Shown piece by piece: positions 42,329-51,226 of a stretch of 64,000 bases of DNA. Position 1 is the first letter of the stretch, and the number at the start of each line of letters is the position of its first letter. Both the position numbers and the translations under genes were made by a program. The notes beneath the pieces were generated by a model, which searched no databases, was not told the DNA's origin, and worked only from the letters and a program-made list of their open reading frames with translations. Location of the stretch: contig JALNZF010000013.1 in NCBI GenBank assembly GCA_023229435.1, positions 1 through 64,000 of the forward strand. Direction: 5' to 3'. Source of the DNA: Nitrospirota bacterium. GTDB lineage: Bacteria > Nitrospirota > UBA9217.

Positions 42329-43699
42329 TTACCCTACTATATTAAACTCCCGCACACGGTACTTTGCCCCGAGTTCTTCGGCGATCTTTCGGCAGGCTTC
42401 GATGTCCACACCGGGCGCGGAGACCACGGTGGCTGTCACGTCGGGGATATATTTCTTCGCCTCGCGGATAAATTCCTTGACCGCCTCGTAGGTCGGAGCA
42501 CCGAACTGGGACTGTGAAATTTTCTCATAGACCTCCGCGTTCTGGGCATTCAGGCTAACGCTCACGGCGTCCACCAGCCCGGCCAGCTCAGGCAGCACGT
42601 TCCGTTTGTGAATAAGGTTCGCGTGGCCGTTCGTGTCGATGCGCACCTTGCCGCCGCGCTGCTTCACCTCTGCGGCCACGGCCTTGACCACATCGAGCCG
42701 GATCAGCGGCTCTCCGTATCCGCAAAACACGACCTCGTCATATCGCTTCGGATCCCCGATCTCCTTGATGAGTTCATCCGCCGATGGCTCTTTGCGCAAT
42801 CGGAGATTGTGCCCCTTCACAAAATCGGTGTGATACCGCACGCAGAACGTGCAAGCCGCGGTGCAGCGGTTCGTGACGTTGAGATAGAGCGCGTTCCGTA
42901 TGGGATAGGTGATCCGGCCGCGATCGGGCATCGTGCCGATTCCGAAGAGCTGCATGGCATTGAAGCTTGTGATCCTGGCAACGTCATCGAGGGTGAGCCC
43001 CTTGATTGTTGCGACGGCCTCTGCCGTGTGGCGCACGAAAGCGGGCTCGTTTCTTTTGCCGCGCATCGGTACGGGAGAAAGATAGGGAGCGTCCGTCTCT
43101 ACCAGCAGGTGCTCGATCGGGATTTGGCGCACGACCTCACGCAGGGCCTCCGCCTTGGGGAACGTGATTGGCCCGGCAATGGAAAGGAGGAATCCCCTCT
43201 CGATCAATGTTCTTGCCATCTCCACATCACCGGAAAAGCAGTGCATGACACCGCCGAGCCCGGGCGGCCATTCTTCGGTCAGGATCTGGAGCATATCCTC
43301 GTGGGCGTCGCGGTCATGAACGATGATGGGAAGCTTAAGCTCGCGCGCTTCGCGCAGCATGTCTCGAAATTTTCTTTTCTGGTCCGTGCGGGGAGAATGC
43401 TCGTAATGATAGTCGAGCCCGATCTCGCCGTAGGCCACGACCTTCTGGTGCTGCGCAAAGTGTCTGATGATCTCGTAGGCGGGATGAAGGATGTCCTTCA
43501 CCTCATGGGGGTGGATGCCGATGGCGGCGTAGATGGATTCGTATTTGTCGGCAAGCAGGACCGCGTCACGGCAGGACTCGACCGTCGTGCCGATGGTCAC
43601 AATATATTCTACGCCCGCTTCGCGCGCCCGTTTGATCACGTCTTCGCGGTCGTCATTGAACTCGCGCATCTCAAGATGCGCGTGGGTGTCTATCAGCAT
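42329..43699 (-). CDS. TatD nuclease-radical SAM fusion
   Basis: A 456-residue fusion. Residues 1-255 are a full TatD metal-dependent deoxyribonuclease (LIDTHAHLEMREF, GEIGLDYHYEHSP, PIIVHDRDAHED, HCFSGD, ETDAPYLSP). Residues about 265-456 are a compact radical SAM domain (TNRCTAACTFCVRYHTDFV; CGYGEPLIR) of the TatD-linked type. The reaction of the second half is unknown; it may act on nucleic acid or peptide. It lies downstream of metG on the same strand. Confidence 0.92.
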   Translation of the reverse strand: MLIDTHAHLEMREFNDDREDVIKRAREAGVEYIVTIGTTVESCRDAVLLADKYESIYAAIGIHPHEVKDILHPAYEIIRHFAQHQKVVAYGEIGLDYHYEHSPRTDQKRKFRDMLREARELKLPIIVHDRDAHEDMLQILTEEWPPGLGGVMHCFSGDVEMARTLIERGFLLSIAGPITFPKAEALREVVRQIPIEHLLVETDAPYLSPVPMRGKRNEPAFVRHTAEAVATIKGLTLDDVARITSFNAMQLFGIGTMPDRGRITYPIRNALYLNVTNRCTAACTFCVRYHTDFVKGHNLRLRKEPSADELIKEIGDPKRYDEVVFCGYGEPLIRLDVVKAVAAEVKQRGGKVRIDTNGHANLIHKRNVLPELAGLVDAVSVSLNAQNAEVYEKISQSQFGAPTYEAVKEFIREAKKYIPDVTATVVSAPGVDIEACRKIAEELGAKYRVREFNIVG

Positions 43700-44044
43700 G
43701 CTCTCAACCTTTTCTCAAAATAATGTCGTGCGGGGTTGGGGTAAATCTTTTAGATTCTGACTTGCCCAAGCGCCGGGTAGCTCTGAGTGAAAGACGCGCA
43801 TGGCAATGCTGCACAGCTCGTACTTACGAGAACAAGGCAAGGCAGACACGGCCGAGCCCTTTTTTAAAGGGCGAGGGTGGAGTGCTGCGAGACCTGCATA
43901 CCAAGGCGGAGATACTGTATATATCCGGCATGCTGCGCGGCCGAACGATGAGCTGCCCAAAAAAATCGATGCCCAAGTGGGACAAGTGCCAATTGAGACA
44001 ACTTTCAAAAGAGAACGTTAATTTCGAGAGTTGAATTTTTTATT
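43700..44044. other. Unassigned stretch between tatD and metG
   Basis: 345 bp. A 73-residue plus-strand frame (43800-44021, beginning AMLHSSYLREQGK) and a 103-residue frame (43723-44034) overlap. Neither has a ribosome-binding site or a family I know, and the region is opposite in strand to its neighbours. It looks like repeat or insertion debris. No call. Confidence 0.25.
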
Positions 44045-46009
44045 TTATTTTACCCTGCTCCCCGGCTTCATCTCCCGGTCGAAGGTGGCCACGGCAAGCA
44101 GGTCCCCGTTGCTCGCGGCGAGCAGCATGCCCTGGGACTCGATGCCCATGAGCTTGGCAGGCTTCAGGTTCGCCACGATCACGATGGACTTGCCCATGAG
44201 CTCCTCGGGAGCATAACTCTTCCCGATGCCGGCAACCACCTGTCGGGTCTCGGTGCCTATGTCCACGTTGAGTTTTATCAGTTTCGCTGATTTTTCCACC
44301 CGCTCGGCGGCAATGATCTTGCCGACCCTGAGGTCGACCTTCATGAAATCCTCTATGCCGATGGGCTCCGGACCGGCTGCAACAACTGGTGCGGGAGCTG
44401 GTTTCTGAATCGCTTCTGTATTTTCCATCTTCGTCTCCGTGTTCTTGTTCCGATCGATCCTGGGGAATAATTGCGCGCCGGGCTGAATGGCAGTACCGGG
44501 CGCCAGCTTTCCCCATTGCTGTTCTTCGTTCAACCTGCATGAATCGATTAGCTTCCCCAGGCCGAGAGCGTTCCATATCTTCTGCGACGTAGACGGCATC
44601 ACCGGGTAGAGGTACAGCCCGATCAGCCTGAGCGACTCCGAAAGATTATAGAGCACGCTTCCGAGACGCTCCAGGTCCTTGTTCCTTGCGAGCGTCCAGG
44701 GCGCGTTTTCTTCCACGTAGCGGTTCGCGCGCGTCACGAGCGACCACGCCTCGTGAAGATATTTGGTGAACGCGAGCGTTGACAGATTTTCATCGATCCT
44801 GGACAGGATCGGCGCGGCGGTCTCGCGCAGTTCCCGGTCGAACGGCTGTTCGATCCCTGCACCGGGTATCTTTCCGTCAAAGTACTTCCCGATCATCGTC
44901 AGTACCCGCGAGAGCAGGTTCCCCAGGTCGTTCGCCAACTCGGTGTTGAAGCGCGTGACAAAGGTGTCCTTCGAAAAGTCGCCGTCCAGGCCGAAGGGAA
45001 CTTCCCGCAGCACAAAATAGCGGAACGCGTCGGCGCCGTAGGCATCGACGACCTCATGCGGGTCGATCACATTCCCGAGCGACTTCGACATCTTTTTGCC
45101 GTCCTGCGTCCACCATCCGTGGGCAAAGATGTTCTCCGGAAGCGGCAGTCCCAGTCCCATCAGCATCGTGGACCAGTACACACTGTGGGTCGTGAGAATG
45201 TCCTTGCCGACGAGGTGGTGGTCCGCGGGCCACCAGAAGTTTTCCTTCGCGGCCGGGTCCATCGAACCCTGTGCCGGAGGACTCAGATACCGCGTGGCTG
45301 AAAGGTAATTCACGAGGGCGTCGAACCAGACATAGGTGACAAAATCATGATCGAACGGCAGTTCGATCCCCCAGGCAAGCCGCGCCTTGGGCCGCGAGAT
45401 GCAGAGATCGCCCAGGGTCTGCGACTTCAGGAACCCGAGCACTTCGTTGCGCCGGGAGTCGGGCCGGATATAGTGCGGATTCTGTTCAATATGCGCGATC
45501 AGGCGTTCCTGATATTTGCTCATCAGGAAAAAATAGTTGCTTTCCGAGATACGCTCCACCGGCCTGCCGCAATCCGGACATTTGCCTTCCACGATCTCCT
45601 TCTCGGTCCAGAATCGCTCGTCAGGCGTGCAGTACCATCCTTCATAGGTCCGTTGCGCTACCTCGCCCTTGTCAAAGAGCTTCTGGAGCAATTCCTGCAC
45701 CACGGCGACATGTTCCTTGTCGGTCGTGCGGATGAAGGCGTCGTTGGTGATCTCAAGCTTTGTCCAGAGCTGCTGGAAGTTCACGGTCATGCTGTCCGCG
45801 TGCGCCTTTGGAGTAAGCCCGCGCTCCTGCGCGGCCTTGGCCACCTTCTGGCCATGCTCGTCCGTGCCCGTGAGAAAGAACACCGCGTCTCCCTTGAGCC
45901 GATGGTAGCGCGCAAGCACGTCCGCCGCGATCGTCGTGTAGGCGTGCCCGATATGCGGCACGTCGTTCACGTAATAGATGGGAGTGGTGATGTAGAATTT
46001 TTTCGACAT
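44045..46009 (-). CDS. metG: Methionyl-tRNA synthetase with C-terminal tRNA-binding domain
   Basis: A 654-residue class I aminoacyl-tRNA synthetase. HIGH-type motif (PHIGHAYT) near residue 18, the zinc knuckle CPDCGRPVERISESNYFF near 145, and KMSKS (GKKMSKSLGN) near 310. An EMAP/Trbp111 OB-fold domain (about 545-654, DLRVGKIIAAERVEKSAKLIKL) aids dimerisation and tRNA binding. There is no SD before the ATG; a tandem-repeat palindrome lies just upstream. Confidence 0.97.
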   Translation of the reverse strand: MSKKFYITTPIYYVNDVPHIGHAYTTIAADVLARYHRLKGDAVFFLTGTDEHGQKVAKAAQERGLTPKAHADSMTVNFQQLWTKLEITNDAFIRTTDKEHVAVVQELLQKLFDKGEVAQRTYEGWYCTPDERFWTEKEIVEGKCPDCGRPVERISESNYFFLMSKYQERLIAHIEQNPHYIRPDSRRNEVLGFLKSQTLGDLCISRPKARLAWGIELPFDHDFVTYVWFDALVNYLSATRYLSPPAQGSMDPAAKENFWWPADHHLVGKDILTTHSVYWSTMLMGLGLPLPENIFAHGWWTQDGKKMSKSLGNVIDPHEVVDAYGADAFRYFVLREVPFGLDGDFSKDTFVTRFNTELANDLGNLLSRVLTMIGKYFDGKIPGAGIEQPFDRELRETAAPILSRIDENLSTLAFTKYLHEAWSLVTRANRYVEENAPWTLARNKDLERLGSVLYNLSESLRLIGLYLYPVMPSTSQKIWNALGLGKLIDSCRLNEEQQWGKLAPGTAIQPGAQLFPRIDRNKNTETKMENTEAIQKPAPAPVVAAGPEPIGIEDFMKVDLRVGKIIAAERVEKSAKLIKLNVDIGTETRQVVAGIGKSYAPEELMGKSIVIVANLKPAKLMGIESQGMLLAASNGDLLAVATFDREMKPGSRVK

Positions 46010-46023
46010 GGCTTCGCTGTGCG

Positions 46024-46133
46024 TTAAAGTGACTAAAGTACATTAAAGTGTCTAAAGTACGTTAAAGTGAATGAAGTGATCCTTCCAACTTTAGGCATTT
46101 TAGTCACTTTATGAATTTTAGGCACTTTTCTTC
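46024..46133. repeat. CTAAAGTG/TTTAGGCAC palindrome, copy 2
   Basis: Facing words GTTAAAGTGACTAAAG (about 46023) and CATTTTAGTCACTTTATG...TTTAGGCACTTTT (about 46090-46127) repeat the pattern upstream of ispE, without the long tandem array. It sits between metG's start codon and the ricT stop. Confidence 0.75.
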
Positions 46134-46145
46134 CCTCTCTACTTT

Positions 46146-47372
46146 CTACGCCGTCCCCTGCGGCGGTTTGTTCTCGCCCTGCTGCCCTTTCTTTTTTTTG
46201 CGCCAGAACTTGCGTCTTTTCTTCCGCGCGGACGCGGTTCCTTCCTGCTGCTGCGGCTGGGCGTTCTGGTCCTGTTGCTGCAAAGGATGCTCTTCCGGCT
46301 TTGGCTGCTGACTTTCCCTTGATAGCTCCGGCTTCGGCTGCTGACCTTCCCTGGACAGATCCGGCTTCGGCTGCTGCGCCTTCTTTTCCTGCCGCTGGTC
46401 CTTCTTTCTTTCAGGCCTGCCGTAGACCTTCTGGCCGCCTTCCCGCTGTTTGTCGCGCCGCTGATCCTGCTGCTTGCGGTCCTCCTGGTGTCTTTTCTCC
46501 TCTACAGCCCGGCTCTCGTCGGCTTCCTGTCGTTCCTCGGTGATCCGCAGTTCCTCTCCGAGCCTCTTTTCCGTGGCCGCGGCCTCGCGCATGCCTGCGA
46601 GGTCCTTCTTGTTCTCATCGTACATCCCAAACTCATAGGAGAGACAACAGAGCAGCCTGCCGCAGACCCCGGAGATTTTTGCCGGATTCAATATCATTTC
46701 CTGTTTCTTGGCCATCCGGATCGAGACCGGCTCGAAGTTCTTCAGGAACGCCGAACAACAAAGCTCCCTGCCGCAGGGGCCGAACCCGCCGATCATGCGC
46801 GCAACGTCCCGGACGCCGATCTGGCGCATCTCGATCCTGCTCTTGAGCTTATGCGCCAGGTCCTTTACCAACTCGCGGAAGTCAACCCTGGTCTCGGAGA
46901 AAAAGAAAAAGGTGGCACGCGCGGCATCAAAGGAATATTCCGCGCGGATAAGCCTCATCGGCAATTCCCGCTCGGTGATCATGATCTGTGCAACGCTGAA
47001 CGCCTCGGCTTCGCGCGCGCGGTTCTTCTTTTCCCGGACAAGGTCCTCTTCCGTTGCCTTGCGAAGTACCTTTCGCAACCCTCGTGACGGCTTGACCGCG
47101 GGCGGAGAAGACGCGGCTTCGGCCGGAGTGATTATCTCCTCGCCATCGATCCGCAGTTCTTCTTCCTGCCAGACCCGGGGGGACGATTCTACGGCGGGCG
47201 GATCCTGTGTCCTCCTGAGACGGACCACATGAGCAATATCCAGTCCACGGTCGGAGTCGATGATCACCTTGTCGCCCACGGCAACATCAATAATGTCCGT
47301 TGCGTCGAAATCGTACACTTTCCAATTATCATGAAAACGTACTCCGGCTATCCTTATCATAGTGTCTGTCAT
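46146..47372 (-). CDS. RicT/PSP1-domain regulatory protein
   Basis: A 408-residue protein. The PSP1/RicT core (residues about 1-270) carries the paired cysteine motifs GPCGRELCC and CGRLLCCLSYEFGMYDEN that hold an iron-sulfur cluster in RicT. The C-terminal 130 residues are low complexity: a charged stretch, then three near-repeats of QQPKP-(D/E)LSRE and a Gln-rich tail. In Bacillus, RicT works with RNase Y in mRNA processing. The tail is probably disordered. It is part of the tmk-holB-ricT-metG block; an ATG 12 bp downstream may be the true start. Confidence 0.9.
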   Translation of the reverse strand: MTDTMIRIAGVRFHDNWKVYDFDATDIIDVAVGDKVIIDSDRGLDIAHVVRLRRTQDPPAVESSPRVWQEEELRIDGEEIITPAEAASSPPAVKPSRGLRKVLRKATEEDLVREKKNRAREAEAFSVAQIMITERELPMRLIRAEYSFDAARATFFFFSETRVDFRELVKDLAHKLKSRIEMRQIGVRDVARMIGGFGPCGRELCCSAFLKNFEPVSIRMAKKQEMILNPAKISGVCGRLLCCLSYEFGMYDENKKDLAGMREAAATEKRLGEELRITEERQEADESRAVEEKRHQEDRKQQDQRRDKQREGGQKVYGRPERKKDQRQEKKAQQPKPDLSREGQQPKPELSRESQQPKPEEHPLQQQDQNAQPQQQEGTASARKKRRKFWRKKKKGQQGENKPPQGTA

Positions 47373-47436
47373 CGGTTTTCTCTATTCCACCTTTTATCTT
47401 CTGACTTCTTACTCCTTACTCCTGACTTTTTCTCCA

Positions 47437-48417
47437 TCACCCTCTCCCGAACTTCAGGAACAGGTTCTCCGCCACGAGCTGGGCGCTCACCCGCCGGTCC
47501 AGCAACTCCCGGCTGGCCGTGAAGAGTTCCATGTCCGCAAGGAGCCTGGGAAGCGAATGCCCGTCGGCTAATTGACGGTACTGGTGCTGTGCCGGTGCAT
47601 GGACAAGCAGGCGCTCTTCCCCGGTCTCACGGTATACCAGTGCGTCACGGAGCCATTCGATGCCGATCTCGATCAGCCGCTCGAACCGTTCGCGGTCCTT
47701 CGCGATCGTCTCCGCCAACGCAAGCGCCTCGCCGGGACCCATCTGTGCCAGCCCGGACCAGAGCGTCGCAACCTCATCCCGGGCGGACTTTTCCTGTTCA
47801 ATGTCCATTTCGAGTCCGCGGCCCATGCTTCCCTGCGCAAGCCCCGCGATAAACCACGCGTCTTCCTCGGAAAGTCCGCGCGTATGCACGAGTTCCCGTG
47901 CAAGTATATTGCGCGGAAGCGGATGGAACGTGATCTCCTGACACCGCGAACGGATGGTGGGAAGGAGACTCTGCGGCATCGCGGTTATCAGAATGATGAG
48001 AGCGTCGCCGGGCGGCTCCTCAAGTGTCTTCAGAAACGCGTTCGACGCTGCGGCGTTCATGCTTTCGGTATTGTCAACGATCAGGACCTTCTTTGTCCCC
48101 TCGAACGGCTTAAGCGCGAAGTCGGCCTGCACCTGTCTGATCTGGTCGATCTTGATCTCATCACCGTCCGGAACCAGAAGATGCACATCCGGATGGCAAA
48201 GCTTTTCAACCTTGCGGCATGAAGGGCATTCGCCGCACCCGCCCTCCGGCCGCGCATGCAGGCAGTTCACCGCGGCGGCAAGAGCAAGGGCCGTCCTCTT
48301 TTTGCCGATGCCCTCCTGACCTGAGAACAAATAGGCATGGGCAAGGGCGTTGTTCGCGATCGCCCGTTGCAAGGTTCGAATGGATCTTTCGTGCCCTTCT
48401 ATCGTCGAAAACGTCAT
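47437..48417 (-). CDS. holB: DNA polymerase III subunit delta'
   Basis: A 326-residue clamp-loader ATPase-like subunit. P-loop region GQEGIGKKRTALALA near residue 35, zinc-finger cysteines in CLHARPEGGCGECPSC, and the sensor motif region VDNTESMNAAASNAFLKTLEEPP. Directly downstream of tmk and upstream of ricT, as in many bacteria. Confidence 0.93.
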   Translation of the reverse strand: MTFSTIEGHERSIRTLQRAIANNALAHAYLFSGQEGIGKKRTALALAAAVNCLHARPEGGCGECPSCRKVEKLCHPDVHLLVPDGDEIKIDQIRQVQADFALKPFEGTKKVLIVDNTESMNAAASNAFLKTLEEPPGDALIILITAMPQSLLPTIRSRCQEITFHPLPRNILARELVHTRGLSEEDAWFIAGLAQGSMGRGLEMDIEQEKSARDEVATLWSGLAQMGPGEALALAETIAKDRERFERLIEIGIEWLRDALVYRETGEERLLVHAPAQHQYRQLADGHSLPRLLADMELFTASRELLDRRVSAQLVAENLFLKFGRG

Positions 48418-48471
48418 CCGTTCAGGATTCCTTCACAGAAAAATATTCGTAACAGCTCAGGTCAATATATT

Positions 48472-48557
48472 GTCCGCAGATTACGCAGATTTCACAGATT
48501 AACATAAACCTGAATTTTGCTTTTAAAATCTGCGTCCATCTGCGAAATCTGCGGATA
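48472..48557. repeat. Palindromic TCCGCAGATTACGCAGA element
   Basis: Words CCGCAGATTACGCAGATTTCACAGA and TCTGCGTCCATCTGCGAAATCTGCGG are complementary across 86 bp in the tmk-holB gap. Related in kind to the CGCAGAG elements. No gene. Confidence 0.65.
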
Positions 48558-48602
48558 GAAAGGTTTTTCTCTGATGTAACGCTCTTCTGGGTTCAGATTT
48601 TA

Positions 48603-49247
48603 TTATCCGATCCGCAGCTTCTCGTCTACGATCTTCCTGACCTTTTCCTGGATCGCCTCGGCTGACGACGACGCGTCCACGACCCGGATGCGATGCGGTT
48701 CCTGCGAAACCAGTGTCAGGTATCCCTGCCTCACCCGCTCGTGAAAAGCAAGCTCCTCGTTCTCGAACCGCGCCTCTGCTTCAAGTCCGCGGCTGTTGTT
48801 CCTCCCCCGCGCACGCGCGATACCCGAGGCGGCATCGATGTCAAAAAGGAGGGTAAGCTCGGGACGCATCCCCGCGGTCACGATCCGGTCGAGCGAGCGG
48901 ATCATCTCAATATCCAGCCCTCTCCCGTACCCCTGATAAGCAAGCGTGGCGTCCGAGAACCGATCGCAGAGAACGATCGTGCCGTCCGCAAGCGCGGGCA
49001 TGATGATCTCGCGCAGATGCTGGGCCCTGCCGGCGGCATACAGGAGAAGTTCCGCTGCGGGATCGAGCGAGCGGTTCGCCGGGTCAAGCAGGATCTTCCT
49101 GACCTGGTCGCCGATCGACGTCCCGCCCGGTTCCCGGGTGAGCACATGCAATACCCCTCTGGCGGTAAGATAGTGCGCGAGCAGCGCGATCTGAGTGGAC
49201 TTGCCGGAACCTTCGATTCCCTCGAAGGTGATGAACGTTCCCTTCAT
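48603..49247 (-). CDS. tmk: Thymidylate kinase
   Basis: A 214-residue kinase making dTDP. P-loop FEGIEGSGKSTQ near residue 10, the DR motif LCDRFSDATLAYQGYGRG near 95, and the LID region RARGRNNSRGLE near 150. Starts the nucleotide base directly after the stop of the SMC-like ATPase gene. Upstream of holB. Confidence 0.96.
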   Translation of the reverse strand: MKGTFITFEGIEGSGKSTQIALLAHYLTARGVLHVLTREPGGTSIGDQVRKILLDPANRSLDPAAELLLYAAGRAQHLREIIMPALADGTIVLCDRFSDATLAYQGYGRGLDIEMIRSLDRIVTAGMRPELTLLFDIDAASGIARARGRNNSRGLEAEARFENEELAFHERVRQGYLTLVSQEPHRIRVVDASSSAEAIQEKVRKIVDEKLRIG

Positions 49248-51149
49248 TTATTTAAGCTCCACGGCGGCATCACCCGCTGTCCTGAGCGCCGGGTTGGAGG
49301 TGAACAAGATCACCTGGGTCTTCGCACCGAGGGTACGAAGGACCTGGCACGCCGCCTTCTGCCTCGCTGGATCGAGATCCGCGAGCGGATCGTCGAGAAT
49401 GAACGGAAATCGCCTTTTCCCGGCGAGCGCCTCGACAAGACCGGCCCGGAGACAGAAGTAAATCAGGCTCCTGGTCCCGTGGCTCAGTTCCGGGTAGGCC
49501 ACCACCGAGTCATCGTTGGCATGCACGATTGGATCACCTTCCTGGCCGGCCTCGAGCCTTACATACTTGCCCGCGGTAACCGCAACCAGGTTCCTCTGGG
49601 CCGCCGCCTCGACCGCCGGGACAAGCGTCTCCATCTCGATCCCTCCGGCCCTGCTTGCAATTCTCAGATCCTCAAGGAATCCGCCGTGACTGATGGTTGC
49701 AGAAAAATCCGCAAGATCATCGGGCAGTTCCTGCGCTTCAGCGCCGAAATCCCATGACGCCCCGGCGGACGCATTGGACACGTTGGAGTCCAATCGTTCG
49801 ATATCCTGCCGTATACTGTAGGTGTCCACGTTGTTCCGGGCGACTGCCTGCGCCGCCTTTTCAAGTTCCACGATCTCCTGCTGCTTATGCTCATACTGCT
49901 GTCGGAGAGTTTTCGGGGTAAGGCCTTCAAAGCTGCGCTGGTGCTGCTCTTCAATATCGTCCGCGAGGGAGCGAAAATGGCGGTAGTTCTCTGCCTTTTC
50001 TTTGAGTTCAGCCGGTGTTGAGGCCCCCGCCAGGCGCATAGTGGCCGTGACACTTGCCCCGTCCTGCTGAAAACGTCGTTCAAGGCCGACAAGCTCCTGT
50101 TTCAGATCTTCCTCATCTCTCATAATCTTCTTGCGCCGCATATTCTTCCGGGAACCGTTGTACCACCCTCCGGCCATCAGGATAAGCGACAGGAGAAGGC
50201 CGGCAGGAAAAAGGAGTGCCAGCTCTTCCGTAAGCACGAACACGCCGGCCAGGATCGAGAGGACCCCCACCGTGACTCCGGCGATGAACAACGTGTCCGT
50301 AACAAGGTTCACGGCCGGTATCGCCGCAAGCTGCATCGTCAGCCCTTCGATCTGCTTGTTGAGCTCATCAGCATCCGCCTGTTTTTGGACCTGACGCCGC
50401 TCATAGGCCTCGATAAGCGCGGGAAGGTCCTGGGGCATCTTCTCGTACCCCTTGAGCGAATCGAGCGTTGACGCTATCTCCGCCTTTTTCTGTTCGATCT
50501 CTCCGAGTGAGCCTGTTTTTTTTTCAATTTCTTCCAGGGCAAGTTTGGCTGACTGGTACTTGTACTCGGCGTCCGCGGCCTCCTCCGCCAAGCGAAGGGA
50601 CTCACGAAGTTCGGCAAGCCTTTCCCGATCTCCGGATGACTTCCCCCCCTCGGGTGGAACTCGCGTACCCGGCGCCGAACGCGGCTCCGCAGCTGACGCA
50701 ATCGTGCCCGATCGGGCCGCGTGGTGCTCCCGCTGAAATATAAAAATCCTGGAGAAGTCCTCTTCGGTCATCCCCGTGGTCACCCTGCCCATGAACTGCA
50801 CCGCGTTGTCCCAGTCCTTGTGCAAAAGGGTGTAGTCCTTGCTGGTCGCATTGTAGCGGGAAAGGTTCACGGCGCGTTTTGAAAAATCCTGGATGATGCG
50901 GAAGTATGCCCCGTCGTCGGTACACAGTACGAGCGCCGAACGTGAGGCATCGGGCGCATGCCTTGATACGAGCGCTTCGAGAAGTGCCGTCTGATTGCTT
51001 GGAAATAGAAGCCGCCGCAGGGAGTCTGCTGCCGTGGTCTTTCCCGACTCATTGCCGGCAACAACAATATTGAAATCGTCCTTGAATCTCAACCGGGCAA
51101 GTTCCCGAAATCCCCTTACTCCCTGCAGAACGAGCTCCACCAGGAACAT
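49248..51149 (-). CDS. SMC/YhaN-like ATPase with a central membrane hairpin
   Basis: A 633-residue protein. Walker A (VAGNESGKTTAADSLRRLLF, near 33-52), the ABC signature ELSHGTRSLIYFCLRAGL, and Walker B FPFILDDPLADLD near 575 define an AAA/SMC-like head. The arms are coiled coils (about 160-270 and 325-420). Between the arms lie two predicted membrane helices (TDTLFIAGVTVGVLSILAGVFVL and ALLFPAGLLLSLILMAGGWY). YhaN-like DNA-associated ATPases with membrane segments exist. Function unknown; a nuclease partner is not adjacent. tmk follows directly. Confidence 0.82.
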   Translation of the reverse strand: MFLVELVLQGVRGFRELARLRFKDDFNIVVAGNESGKTTAADSLRRLLFPSNQTALLEALVSRHAPDASRSALVLCTDDGAYFRIIQDFSKRAVNLSRYNATSKDYTLLHKDWDNAVQFMGRVTTGMTEEDFSRIFIFQREHHAARSGTIASAAEPRSAPGTRVPPEGGKSSGDRERLAELRESLRLAEEAADAEYKYQSAKLALEEIEKKTGSLGEIEQKKAEIASTLDSLKGYEKMPQDLPALIEAYERRQVQKQADADELNKQIEGLTMQLAAIPAVNLVTDTLFIAGVTVGVLSILAGVFVLTEELALLFPAGLLLSLILMAGGWYNGSRKNMRRKKIMRDEEDLKQELVGLERRFQQDGASVTATMRLAGASTPAELKEKAENYRHFRSLADDIEEQHQRSFEGLTPKTLRQQYEHKQQEIVELEKAAQAVARNNVDTYSIRQDIERLDSNVSNASAGASWDFGAEAQELPDDLADFSATISHGGFLEDLRIASRAGGIEMETLVPAVEAAAQRNLVAVTAGKYVRLEAGQEGDPIVHANDDSVVAYPELSHGTRSLIYFCLRAGLVEALAGKRRFPFILDDPLADLDPARQKAACQVLRTLGAKTQVILFTSNPALRTAGDAAVELK

Positions 51150-51226
51150 GAATAAGGCTCCTTTTCTCAATTAATTTCGTACTATAACGCAAGTGGGTGA
51201 AAGTTGCAACAGGGAAAAAGGTTCCC

